Assembly: GCA_964017045.1 (NCBI GenBank)
Contig: OZ024797.1
Location: 16,884,863-16,948,862 of the forward strand
Source of the DNA: Omphiscola glabra
Taxonomy: Eukaryota; Mollusca; Gastropoda; Lymnaeidae
Direction: 5' to 3'
Length of the DNA stretch: 64,000 nucleotides
Position 1 is the stretch's first letter. Each line of letters starts with the position of its first letter. The notes under the pieces are model-generated. The model did not search any database, was not told the DNA's origin, and saw only the letters and a list, made by a program, of their open reading frames with translations. Position numbers and translations under genes: made by a program. Shown one piece after another: positions 55,201 to 64,000 of this stretch.

Positions 55201-57347
55201 ACAGAAATCGTCCACTTCAACAAATGAAAAGGAGGATTCTTATTGAGGATAATAAATTATAGTAAAACAGAAGCTGAGTTTTTGTGGTTTTTGTTCCCCC
55301 CTTCTAAAATACTCTCCTCGATCTTCAACAAGCCTGACATTATCAGAATTGAAAGAATGGTTTGAAATATTGTCATACATGTATTTACCAAATGTCTCGT
55401 CCACAATCAACAGCTCACTGGAAACTGCTGTCTCGGTGAGCTGTGGCCTTGACTGCCCAGGTACTTGCCAGAGTCTCCCACTCAAAGCGAGTCCCAAAAG
55501 CATTTGCTTGTCATATTGCTCGTCTATATGCCAGGGTAAGTGGCTCTTGTCATATTGCTCGTCTATATGCCAGGGTAAGTGGCTCTTGTCATATTGCTCG
55601 TCTATATGCCAGGGTAAATGGCTCTTGTCACATTGCTCGCCTTTATGCCAGGGTAAGTGTCTCTTGTCATATTGCTCGTCTATATGCCAGGGTAAGTGGC
55701 TCTTGTCATACTGCTCGTCTATATGCCAGGGTAAGTGGCTCTTGTCATATTGCTCGTCTATATGCCAGGGTAAGTGGCTTTGTCATATTGCTCGTCTATA
55801 TGCCAGGGTAAGTGGCTTTGTCATATTGCTCGTCTATATGCCAGGGTAAGTGGCTCTTATCATACTGCTCGTCTATATGCCAGGGTAAGTGGCTCTTGTC
55901 ATATTGCTCGTCTATATGCCAGGGTAAGTGGCTCTTATCATACTGCTCGTCTATATGCCAGGGTAAGTGTCAAATAAATGTCAAACTGCCTCTTCAATAT
56001 ACTTTTTTTTTTTAACAAACCAAATCCGTAGAATTTATTTTTTAAACTGAAGCTTTTAACTTAAGTTTCATAAAAAATATTTTTTTAAAAATGCGTGCAA
56101 ATAGGTGGGCAGATTGTTTATTTGTCTGCTATTAAAAAGAGAGAAGCAGGTTTTTCATAAATGTAGGCTAGTTTTTAAAAAAATAGACCCGTTCTACAGG
56201 AAACTGTTAAACAAGTAGCAAACTTAAAGAATGCTTTTGTTTGAACATCACTTGATGAAATGTCCACAATTTGTTGGCACCCGATACATTCTGAATTTTT
56301 GTCAAAAGAAATCATCACTCATAAAAAAAAAAATTCATTTGATCTAGCTCAACAGACATGGAGTCGAGTACATTAAAATTATACTTATAGGTATATTCAT
56401 TATAGCGTGATTTCATCCAATAATTTATAATGAACACTGATCTTAAATTGGAAAGCTAAGCCTTTATGTTGAACTAGAATTCAAAAACAGATGGCACATT
56501 TTTGAAACATGCAAGACCTTTATATTGATTCACAGGTATTTTATTACCGTGTTATTAAAGTCTTTGAGCTTGTGAAGTTGCAAAAAATAATTAAATAAAA
56601 TACCCATATAAGCGAACAACAGGAAGTAAATTTCTGCTTTTAATCACGGGCGGCCAAATCTCGAAACGGTACCGTATTTTATAATCGAATAGTGTAAGCC
56701 TCTAACAAGATTAGCCTTAGATATAAGGATCATCAAATAATATCGAGCGTGGAATATCAAATAATATCGAGCGTGGAATATCAAATAATATCGAGCGTGG
56801 AATATCAAATAATATCGAGCGTGGAATATCAAATAATATCGAGCGTGGAATATCAAATAATATCGAGCGTGGAATATCAAATAATATCGAGCGTGGAATA
56901 TCAAATAATATCGAGCGTGGAATATCAAATAATATCGAGCGTGGAATATCAAATAATATCGAGCGTACATTCCACTAATTGCTTTAAGGCTTTAAGTACT
57001 GTTCTATTTATAGATGTCATTCACGTGACAATTTACTCTCTATTATGTAAACATATATTTTCGTTTTATTGTTGTGCACTTTTTTCTGGAAGTGGGGGGG
57101 GGGGGGGGTGTGTGTGTGGCAGTTGACTTTCTTCGGGGGGGGGGGGAGTGTGTGTGCGGGCAGTGCGTGCTCTTCGAAATGTAGGTAACAATTTACCTTA
57201 CATTCCCACTTACACCATACACCACAGCTTGTGATGATATTGAGATTTCTAAGAATGTTCGTTCTCCCGTTATTCAATGATTTTGGATAAGTAACAGGGA
57301 GAGGATTTCAAATAATTTTTTTTTTCGTTTCAACAGGCGGAAAATAA
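49288..57347 (+). CDS. Secreted Gly/Leu-rich protein with seven Cys-pair repeats
   Basis: Four exons (49288-49293, 52297-54482, 55414-55535, 57337-57347) join in phase to about 774 residues. MKMKPLVVAFLILGVVVLLE is a signal peptide, likely cut near EA-NP. Residues about 40-220 are Gly/Leu-rich (GLLGGLLGGG blocks). From about 228 there are seven repeats, each starting with a hydrophobic-Cys motif (LLCLLTRLG, VVCLTNAIG, LLCLLKQLR, LGCLINRFG, IGCILSGLK, LYCSITHLG, ILCVLQAIG) and having a second Cys about 28-31 residues later. The tail has two C-x3-C-x3-C clusters. N-glycosylation sequons are present (NNT, NCS, NST, NIT, NLT). The family is not recognised; an extracellular structural, mucus or surfactant-like role is only a guess. 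If exon 2 were not spliced, it would end at TAA 54484-54486. Confidence 0.75.
49705..49895. repeat. About 42-bp degenerate repeats in intron 1
   Basis: Four to five copies contain GTTGGTTTC, CCAGTGCGGTAAACTCTTGG and CTTCAACC. Confidence 0.75.
50126..50202. repeat. 22-bp repeat, about four copies
   Basis: CACCCACAGCAACACCCTGA repeated with TACA, in intron 1 of the secreted-protein gene. Confidence 0.9.
50440..51705. repeat. 47-bp minisatellite, about 27 copies
   Basis: Units contain TGAACATTTGATGTTTCCTT, GGGTGCACCAGCCGCGTAGT and CTGTAAA. The period makes stop-free minus-strand frames of up to 396 codons (YRLRGWCTQGNIKCS) that are not taken as genes. It lies wholly in intron 1 of the secreted-protein gene. 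Confidence 0.95.
51847..52014. mobile_element. hAT-type MITE with perfect TIR and TSD
   Basis: CAGTGGCGTAGCGAG and CTCGCTACGCCACTG are perfect 15-bp TIRs. CACCCAGT flanks it on both sides (51839-51846 and 52015-52022). It has no coding capacity and is in intron 1 of the secreted-protein gene. Confidence 0.95.
52105..52192. repeat. 11-bp repeat
   Basis: About eight imperfect copies of TTTCCGTAACT, about 100 bp before the exon-2 acceptor. Confidence 0.85.
52297..54482 (+). CDS. Secreted-protein gene, exon 2 (main exon)
   Basis: Acceptor TTCTTGTTATTACAG, donor GCAGA|GTAAGT (a consensus donor immediately before an in-frame TAA). It carries the rest of the signal peptide, the Gly/Leu-rich region and all seven Cys-pair repeats. 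The seven repeats differ widely from each other, so the duplication is old. The N-terminal GGTGGCCTTTTGGGTGGTTT-type DNA repeats are more alike. Phase 2 out. Confidence 0.9.
54987..55140. mobile_element. Candidate foldback element related to the MULE-like family
   Basis: CAGTTCACGCAACC and GATCGTGTGAACTG form inverted ends. The inner stems GTCAAATTTCTTTTTGAAC and GCTCAAAAAGAAATTTGAC match the inner stem of the foldback MITE family. TSD unclear. It sits in intron 2 of the secreted-protein gene. Confidence 0.55.
55414..55535 (+). CDS. Secreted-protein gene, exon 3 (Cys-rich tail)
   Basis: Acceptor ACAATCAACAG, donor CCAGG|GTAAGT. In the frame set by exon 2 it reads SLETAVSVSCGLDCPGTC, then QSLPLKASPKSICLSYCSSI and CQG, giving two C-x3-C-x3-C clusters. 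Phase 2 in, 1 out. Its last 28 nt are the start of the 39-bp array. Confidence 0.7.
55508..55972 (+). repeat. 39-bp array copied from the exon-3 5' splice site, about 12 copies
   Basis: Units read TCATATTGCTCGTCTATATG then CCAGG|GTAAGTGGCTCTTG, that is exon end, consensus donor and intron start. The first seven copies stay in frame with exon 3 and would add the 13-residue module KWLLSYCSSICQG; two later copies lack one base and shift the frame. Confidence 0.95.
56744..56966. repeat. 24-bp minisatellite, nine to ten identical copies
   Basis: ATATCAAATAATATCGAGCG plus TGGA repeats without visible change. The open frames on both strands (EYQIISSV; HARYYLIF) are by-products. Confidence 0.97.
57337..57347 (+). 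CDS. Secreted-protein gene, proposed terminal exon
   Basis: A strong acceptor (long T tract then TTTCAACAG) is followed in phase by codons for Gly, Gly and Lys and a TAA at 57345-57347. AATAAA motifs occur at about 57343 and 57356. It is chosen only on splice strength and phase, so it is tentative. Confidence 0.45.
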
Positions 57348-58440
57348 ATGTCAGAATAAAAGAATATAGACCTGCTGCCCACTACACAAGGATTGAACTT
57401 GACTTCAACTTGACTTCAGCTTGACTTCGTGTCTCTAAATAGTTGAACACTTTACTTTAACTTTAAAATTAATGAGAACCAATTCTGTTTCTTTCTTTTT
57501 TTTTTTTTTAAACTCGTAAATGAAGTAGTTTATTAAAGAATATTGCATCAAAACTTTTTATTGCTTTGGATATTTTTAAAACAATGCAAACACGAGTCAA
57601 CTTTTCCTCACAACTTTTTACAAAGTGAAAAAAAAATATATAAAAAATTAGTGGTTGCTTAAAGGGCACCAAGTGAAATCACTGACTTGGCAGTGTTTAG
57701 AGATGTTCTAGCAGATAACTAGCATAATAATAGGGGGAAATGCTGGTGTCTCAGTAGCCCCTTAAGCAACCACCTGCCCGCCCCGCAACCAGTGATTAGC
57801 CCTAAGTGCAACTAGCAAGAAATCGGACTTGTCGATCACATTTAACACATTTCAAAGTTTTTACAGCTTATTCTAACCTTTACATAACCTTATCTTAATG
57901 TTAGCAACTCATTCACGCCAAATACTAATGATAAATAACATAATCAACAATTTACCTTAAAATTTCACAAAAAGATGTGTGTTTTTTTCGTGGAATTGTC
58001 GCTGTTAACACCGGCTTTTAAGAAGGCAGTAAATGATCCGTAAATGAAAAAAGCTGAACAGTAGACCAAAGGGAGCCTACTGAGTATATCTTTGCTTTGA
58101 TATATCGCCTATATCGAGAGTTATGGAAAGTGGTTGCCCAAAGGACTGGCTGCACAAGGGGCAATTTACTCTAACAATATTGTAGGTTGTATAGGCGTAA
58201 GCGGGGGCAGAGGCGTAACTGGGTTTTTGACGCACTTGGCTAATTTATTTTTTAAATAATAAAAATTTAAAAATTAGAGATTTTGCGGCGCACTTTTGAA
58301 CTGGCGCAGGCCGGCGCCCTTGGCAACTGCCCCAATGACAAGCCGTTGTTACACCACTGAGCGGGGGGGGGGGGGGGGGGGGTCAAGATTGTCTTGTCTG
58401 TAGCAGACGATTTGCTTTTTCATATTATAACATTGCAGTA
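57348..58440. other. 3' flank of the secreted-protein gene
   Basis: Probably 3' UTR at first, then intergenic AT-rich DNA. No further exon is recognised. Confidence 0.4.
58208..58360. mobile_element. Short DNA transposon, relative of 37855-38005
   Basis: It contains GAGGCGTAACTGGGTTTTTG, CTGGCGCAGGCCGGCGCCCT, TTGGCAACTGCCCCAATG and TTGTTACACCACTGA, all found inverted in the other copy. An 18-20-base G run follows at about 58363-58382. Confidence 0.65.
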
Positions 58441-58451
58441 TCTATGTTTCT

Positions 58452-58874
58452 AACACTGCACCCTTGCCAACATAGATGTTTCTAGCACTGCACCCTAGCC
58501 AACATAGATGTTTCTAGCACTGCACCCTAGCCAACATAGATGTTTCTAGTACTGCACCCTTGCCAACATAGATGTTTCTAGCACTGCACCCTTGCCAACA
58601 TAGATGTTTCTAGCACTGCACCCTTGCCAACATAGATGTTTCTAGCACTGCACCCTAGCCAACATAGATGTTTCTAGTACTGCACCCTTGCCAACATAGA
58701 TGTTTCTAGCACTGCACCCTAGCCAACATAGATGTTTCTAGCACTGCACCCTTGCCAACATAGATGTTTCTAGCACTGCACCCTTTCCAACATAGATGTT
58801 TCTAGCACTGCACCATTGCCAACATAGATGTTTCTAGCAGTGCACCCTTGCCAACATTGATGTTTCTAGCACTG
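58452..58874. repeat. 32-bp minisatellite, about 13 copies
   Basis: CATAGATGTTTCTAGCACTG then CACCCTTGCCAA, with TTGCC/TAGCC variants. Confidence 0.95.
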
Positions 58875-58982
58875 TGCAGCATTTTTGGTGCCTCGCATGA
58901 GAAAGCCTTGTTAGCATATAACTACATGTACTGTAAACATCACAAGGAACGATAACGATCATGACGATATTAAATTACAATT

Positions 58983-59152
58983 TCAAATCATGGTGGCCCT
59001 GAACCAGCATTATCACAGATTTGGTTCAAATCATGGCGGCCCTGAACCAGCATTATCACAGATTTGGTTCAAATCATGGCGGCCCTGAACCAGAATTATC
59101 ACAGATTTGGTTCAAATCATGGCGGCCATGAACCAGCATTATCACAGATTTG
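58983..59152. repeat. 43-bp minisatellite, four copies
   Basis: TCAAATCATGGCGGCCCTGA, ACCAGCATTATCACAGATTT and GGT. Confidence 0.95.
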
Positions 59153-59824
59153 TACCGCGAGCTTAAAAATAAAGCAATCGGCCTACTCAACACATCGGCC
59201 AAAAAACACGATGTTCACATTTTAAAATATAAAATATATGTTTCATTTAAATGTGGCCTGCCAATAATTTCTTATTTGAGTTTTAGAAGTCTGCGCACAT
59301 ACAGCACGCACAATAAATATGTGAAGTATGCGTGTGGAAAGGAAAGTGATTTATTCTATTTGGGGAATTGTCCATGTGGGGAATTTTCAATGTTGAGGGA
59401 GAGATGTTTTTGTATTTCTCAAATTTGTTTTGGTCGAGAATTTTAGTTCGCGGATTTTTAATTGGGGAATTTGGATAGCCGGAATTTGGGGCCCCTCTCG
59501 AAAATGATCTCTTAATTCACTTTGAGTTTGAATAAAACTTTCGTGTTTTTTTCACATTTTATTAAAGATTATTCACTGATCCTCAAGAGCCTGAGATCTC
59601 AAACTACGGCCCGCGGGTCATATCTGGTCCAACTAGCCACCCGTTTGGATAACCACAGAATAATCTGATGAGCGAGTAGCATATTCGAAAGAAATGATGT
59701 AAATACCTTTTGTAAAGCAGAAGCTGCTTCATGACTGCGAGCAAGTTTTCAGGTCACCAAGCCAACAACGTGCTTGGGTCTAAGAAAGTCGTAGAGAGAA
59801 TGTTCATAAAGAATGGATTCTTTC

Positions 59825-60358
59825 TCTTGCCATAGAGTTGTGTGACATAGAGTTGTGCCATAGAGTTGTGTGCCATCGAGTTGTGCCATAGAGCTGCGTG
59901 CCATAGAGTTGCGTGCCATAGAGTTGCGTGCCATAGAGTTGCGTGCCATAGAGTTGTGCCATAGAGCTGCGTGCCATAGAGTTGCCTGCCATAGAGTTGT
60001 GTTCCTTAGAGTTGTGTGCCATAGAGTTGCATGCCATAGAGTTGTGTGACATAGAGTTGCGTGCCATAAAGTTGCGTGCCATAGAGTTGTGTACCATAGA
60101 GTTGTGTGCCATAGAGTTGTGCCATAGAGTTGTGGGCCATAGAGTTGTGTGCCATAGAGTTGTGTGACCTAGAGTTGCGTGCCATAAAGTTGCGTGCCAT
60201 AGAGTTGTGTGCCATAGAGTTGTGTGCCATAGAGTTGTGTGCCATAGAGTTGTGTGCCATAGAGTTGTGTGCCATAGAGTTGTGTGCCATGGAGTTGTGT
60301 GCCATAGAGTTGTGTGCCATAGAGTTGTGTGCCATAGAGTTGTGTGCCATAGAGTTGT
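59825..60358. repeat. 15-bp minisatellite, about 35 copies
   Basis: Units of CCATAGAGTTGTGTG with GCGTG and 11-bp short variants. The HNSMA-type frames on the minus strand are by-products. Confidence 0.95.
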
Positions 60359-60533
60359 ATCCAGAGAAATGAGTCCTTCGTGAACAACAATCACACGATA
60401 GATTGAAGAATGTGAGGCATATTGAAAACTTACAAACGTAGTTATTATTTCCTGGCACTGGACGAATGAAGGATAAACATGATTTTGCCCAACATGTTAA
60501 GTTCAATAATGGGACAAATTTTTATTTGTAAGC

Positions 60534-60731
60534 TTGTTGCACTTAAATCATGCAAGAAACAACGGGATAGTGGAGTCGGATCTGAAAGCTGCAATTAGAA
60601 CTTACAAGAAACAACAGGATAGACCTAACCCGATTACCGCCGACGACATAATTCGTATCTCAACGTCACTGAGTACGAACCAACTGGAACGAGCCAATCA
60701 CAAACTTACAAAAAATGATTTACCAATATGA
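60534..60731 (+). other. Unassigned short open frame with protein-like composition
   Basis: The stretch NNGIVESDLKAAIRTYKKQQ then DRPNPITADDIIRISTSLST, NQLERANHKLTKNDLPI has a normal charged-helix composition, unlike the array-derived frames around it. It could be a gene or transposon exon; an acceptor-like AAATCATGCAAG lies just inside. No family is recognised and no partner exon was found. Confidence 0.3.
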
Positions 60732-60899
60732 CACGTCCTTACTTCGACCAAAAATGCTTATATTTTTATTTAAAACTAGAAAAACAATTTCAAAATGATT
60801 TTTTTAAACACCCCGAAAACACCCTTCCGCTCGTTGGCTTGATTTGTATGAAGTGGGACAAATTAAACAAAAACATATTGTAGCCGAACTAGGGTTAGG

Positions 60900-61178
60900 A
60901 CTGTCTGTAGGTCTATTGTTTAAAGGCTGGCAGGTACAAATTAGCACTGTCTGTAGGCCTACTGTTTAAAGGCTGGCAGGTACGATTTAGCACTGTCTGT
61001 AGGCCTACTGTTTAAAGGCTGGGTGGTACGATTTAGCACTGTCTGTAGGCCTACTGTTTAAAGGCTGGCAGGTACGATTTAGCACTGTCTGTAGGCCTAC
61101 TGTTTAAAGGCTGGCAGGTACGATGTAGGACTGTCTGTAGGAGCATTTAAGATGTAGGACTGTCTGTAGGCCTATTGT
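60900..61178. repeat. 46-bp minisatellite, about six copies
   Basis: GCACTGTCTGTAGGCCTACT then GTTTAAAGGCTGGCAGGTAC and GATTTA. Confidence 0.95.
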
Positions 61179-61445
61179 TAATGACTTCATATTTTATAGA
61201 AAATGAGAAGTTAACTCTTTTTTGTAACACTTGGACCCACCGGTATTTTTTCAACATACCTAGACCCGGTGTAAAAAAAACTGTACCGGTTTTATGGGCT
61301 AGCTTCCAAATGTTTTAATTAATTCTTGCTAAGTATTAAATGTTCGAAATATGTTTCAGTTTCTGTCTCTTCGCAAACTGGGATAATCTTTTAAAGTAGA
61401 GATGTTTATCTATTGAATAATCTAATAATGCACAACTCAAAATGT

Positions 61446-61617
61446 AAGGCGGGCCGTAATACTCTATAACAAACTTGTGCGGGCCAAATGATAATAGGAC
61501 GCGGGGAAAGCCATGAAGAAAATAATAATAATAAAGAATATTTCGTTACTTCGCGGGCCGCCAAGTGGGTGCTGACGGGCCGCATGCGTCCCGCGGGCCG
61601 TATGTTGTGCAGGGCTG
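61446..61617. mobile_element. GC-rich-ended short interspersed element, copy 2
   Basis: Second copy of the element at 18615-18775, in the same orientation, ending GCGGGCCGTATGTTGTGCAG. It keeps an extra GGGCCGCATGCGTC block. Confidence 0.6.
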
Positions 61618-61671
61618 TAATAATGTTTTAAATATATAGTTTTTTAAAATAGCTTTTTGGCATTCATTTAA

Positions 61672-61674
61672 ATG

Positions 61675-61700
<26 letters not shown>
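61672..61700. repeat. (TA)n microsatellite
   Basis: Run of TATATA of about 28 bases, 10 bp before the 27-bp array. Confidence 0.95.
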
Positions 61701-61705
<5 letters not shown>

Positions 61706-61707
61706 GT

Positions 61708-61868
61708 AAATATTAGCCCTTTCTTCAAACTATTAAATATTAACCCTTTCTTCAAACTATTAACTATTAGCCCTTTCTTCAAACTTTTAAATATTAACCC
61801 TTTCTTCAAACTTTTAAATATTAACCCTTTCTTCAAACTATTAAATATTAACCCTTTCTTTAAACTAT
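61708..61868. repeat. 27-bp minisatellite, six copies
   Basis: ATTAACCCTTTCTTCAAACT then ATTAAAT, with TAGCCC variants. Confidence 0.95.
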
Positions 61869-62680
61869 TACTTTTGTCACTTTTTGAAGCTGGTAAGAGT
61901 TGAAAATGTTTGGGAGCTGTAAATATTTTTTTTTTGTCACGGCCATATTTTTTGTATAAGGATCTTCTTATATATATTAAGGGCCCACGATCAATTTATT
62001 GATTATTCTGGCTCCTATTGATATCAAACACAAAACATAACATCGCAAAAAAGAAAAACCAAAAAACATCACTAAAGAGTGAAACAAAACCTTTCAAAAA
62101 TTCCACTATAAAAACAATGTTTGTTTTGTTGAAGAAAAAAAAATTAAAATAATAATACACCTACTATTTCTCATTTCAAATGCGCTAATAAAATAAAACC
62201 ATCTTGTATAGGCGAGATAATATAAGGTTTGATAGTGTTCAAACATTGCAATCCTGGTCGTGCTTTGAAAACTTTGCCACTCTACGGAATAAAAACTTTG
62301 TTTTTTAAATGTTGCTATCCATCTATGTGCCAGTTAATGGAATGTGATGGTTGTATGGGCTTTCAGATTTTAATTATTAATACTAAGTTTTAATCTCATG
62401 GTATTGAAATCTGCCAGAGATGCTCCCGGAAGGACTATGGCCCCAGCTATAAGAATTTGAGATGGTATAATAAAAAATGTATAGGTTTTAAAACCCAGCT
62501 TAAGATCACCTGACCTAATTTACAAACGCTATCTTCCTTTCTTGCACACGGGGAGGGGTTGAAAAGGTTTGAAGTGGTGTGGAAAATCACTAAAACTACA
62601 ACACTAATTATACATGGGCACTCACTTCAGTTATTTGAGAACACCTAATCCAATCAATGTCTTGTGCCGTCCCACAACCA
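61869..62680. other. Non-coding, no feature seen
   Basis: AT-rich DNA without a supported exon or repeat. Confidence 0.4.
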
Positions 62681-62682
62681 AA

Positions 62683-62960
62683 CAGTCAGTTGTATGCGCC
62701 CGTGCCCCTCAAACAGTCTGCTGTACGCGCCCGTACCCCTCAAACAGTCAGCTGTACGCGCCCGTGCCCCTCAAACAGTCAGCTGTACGCGCCCGTGTCC
62801 CTCAAACAGTCAGCTGTACGCGCCCGTGCCCCTCAAACAGTCAGCTGTACGCGCCAGTGCCCCTCAAACAGTCAGCTGTACGCGCCCGTGCCCCTCAAAC
62901 ATTCAGCTGTACGCGCCCGTGCCCCTCAAACAGTCAGCTGTACGCGCCCGTGCCCCTCTA
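62683..62960. repeat. 31-bp minisatellite, nine copies
   Basis: CAGTCAGCTGTACGCGCCCG then TGCCCCTCAAA. GC-rich compared with its surroundings. Three overlapping plus-strand frames here are by-products. Confidence 0.95.
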
Positions 62961-63001
62961 TAGCTTATGGCCGAATACACTAACATATCAATCAGGAGCT
63001 G

Positions 63002-63125
63002 TGTCTTCAAACATGCCCCGTCGTGTTATTGTACGGTTGTTGTTGTCTTCAAACACGCCCCGTCGTGTTATTGTACGGTTGTTGTTGTCTTCAAACACGC
63101 CCCGTCGTGTTATTGTACGTTATTG
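63002..63125. repeat. About 42-bp minisatellite, three copies
   Basis: TGTCTTCAAACACGCCCCGT then CGTGTTATTGTACGGTTGT. Confidence 0.95.
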
Positions 63126-63129
63126 TTGC

Positions 63130-64000
63130 CGCTTTTTTCTTTTTTAAACAGCATTTATTTTTAAAGTAGTTAACGAAAGAAATAGTTTAAAAAATTAAGA
63201 ACATCATGACTATTTTGTAACAACTAAAAATATAATATTTGCATTAATACAATAAGGTCGAGTAACACCTAAATTCGGTTGCGCTCCAATTAATTGTAGA
63301 ATAGTGCAAAACTAAATTATTTCAAGAGCAAAAATGCACCCTTTATTTTGATTTTATCCAAATATTTTCTGAGTTAGGGCTCAATGAGCCCCCTTCCCCG
63401 TCTCTCCCCATGCTTATGCTCGGGAGCCATAGGCGCCCTCGATCTCGGTTTTCCCTCTTCCTCCACACCTTTCAATTTGACATAACGGTTATGAAACTAA
63501 GTTGGGACCAAAAGAATACCATATGGAGTTCTAAAAATGGAATGAATTTAGGTTATATATGGCTCAGAGTGCCCTAATGCCTAATTTGTTTGCTGATATA
63601 TGCCCTGCTCCCATCGCCAACTCCTGAAATGCCCCCTCCAAGATATCCATCATTAACCTTTTTTTTTTCGTTTGTCATAACCCTACTGGTCAATCAGGGA
63701 TGGCAACCCGAGGCCCGCGGACAGCATGTGGCCCGCCGACTTAAACAATGCGGCTTACATGTGCCTGACTTTTATTATCACCAATTAATTGATTCGTTCT
63801 TCAGTCACTTGACAAAGAAATTGCTTCAAAAAATTTAATTTTGAGAAAAGATCAGCAATAAATGTAGCACATTCGTTTCATTTTGTTTTGTTATTTTGCA
63901 TTTGATTAGGTGCATTAAGAATAGATGAATGATTCTGTACCGGTTCTGGTGCAGCGCTAAATGGTTGTTTATTTGTATTATTTTAATATTAATTAGGTGT
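63130..64000. other. Non-coding, hAT-like remnant
   Basis: No gene is seen. Around 63697-63760 GGATGGCAACCCGAGGCCCG and GTGGCCCGCCGACTTAA resemble the GC-rich end of a non-autonomous hAT element; a similar end occurs near 59590-59640. Confidence 0.4.

Noticed and set aside
59150..59446. 98-codon plus-strand frame with Cys-rich end
   Set aside because: It follows directly on the 43-bp array, starts without a proper ATG and shows no family resemblance.
59804..60506. HNSMA/TQLYG/HTTLW repeat proteins
   Set aside because: Translations of the 15-bp array in three frames.

Overview
The window is eukaryotic, animal nuclear DNA: AT-rich, with spliceosomal introns, several LINE remnants, many small inverted-repeat DNA transposons and a very high load of minisatellites. 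A gastropod or other lophotrochozoan mollusc fits best. This rests on LRRC74-like and TIR-type genes, LINE tails of a kind familiar from molluscs, and SPIN-like hAT elements, a family reported in a pond snail. The phylum is an inference.

Three genes can be assembled from exons whose splice sites and phases agree. (1) A plus-strand TIR-like/HEAT-repeat gene at 9767-15211 has nine exons, with its 5' end unresolved. (2) A minus-strand LRRC74-like gene at 43077-20364 has twelve coding exons and about 575 residues: acidic N-terminus, RNase-inhibitor-type LRRs and two C-terminal EF-hands. (3) A plus-strand secreted-protein gene at about 49240-57350 has four exons and about 774 residues: signal peptide, Gly/Leu-rich region, seven Cys-pair helical repeats and a Cys-rich tail. 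Genes 1 and 2 are convergent. Genes 2 and 3 are divergent, separated by 6 kb that holds a 33-bp array and a 2.65-kb array of 52-bp units.

Layout: 1-5.4 kb, non-coding with a TIR element of 8-bp TSD, a foldback element and a hAT MITE nested beside it; 5.4-7.2 kb, decayed LINE with a 341-bp tandem duplication; 7.2-9.8 kb, nothing recognised; 9.8-15.2 kb, TIR/HEAT gene with a hAT transposase relic in intron 5; 15.2-18.9 kb, 3' flank; 18.9-43.1 kb, LRRC74-like gene with arrays and transposons in its introns; 43.1-49.2 kb, intergenic arrays; 49.2-57.4 kb, secreted-protein gene; 57.4-64 kb, repeats and no recognisable gene.

The most striking observation is that several minisatellites are tandem copies of splice junctions. 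In the LRRC74-like gene, a 2.6-kb array repeats the end of one exon plus its 5' splice site about 95 times, a 1.4-kb array repeats a 3' splice site about 27 times, and a third array repeats another 5' splice site. In the unrelated secreted-protein gene, a 39-bp array repeats the exon-3 end plus its donor about 12 times. Three of the four have unit lengths divisible by three (27, 51, 39) and read in frame with the exon, so alternative splice choice or copy-number change could add 9-, 17- or 13-residue modules. Almost all long open frames in this window are artefacts of such arrays.
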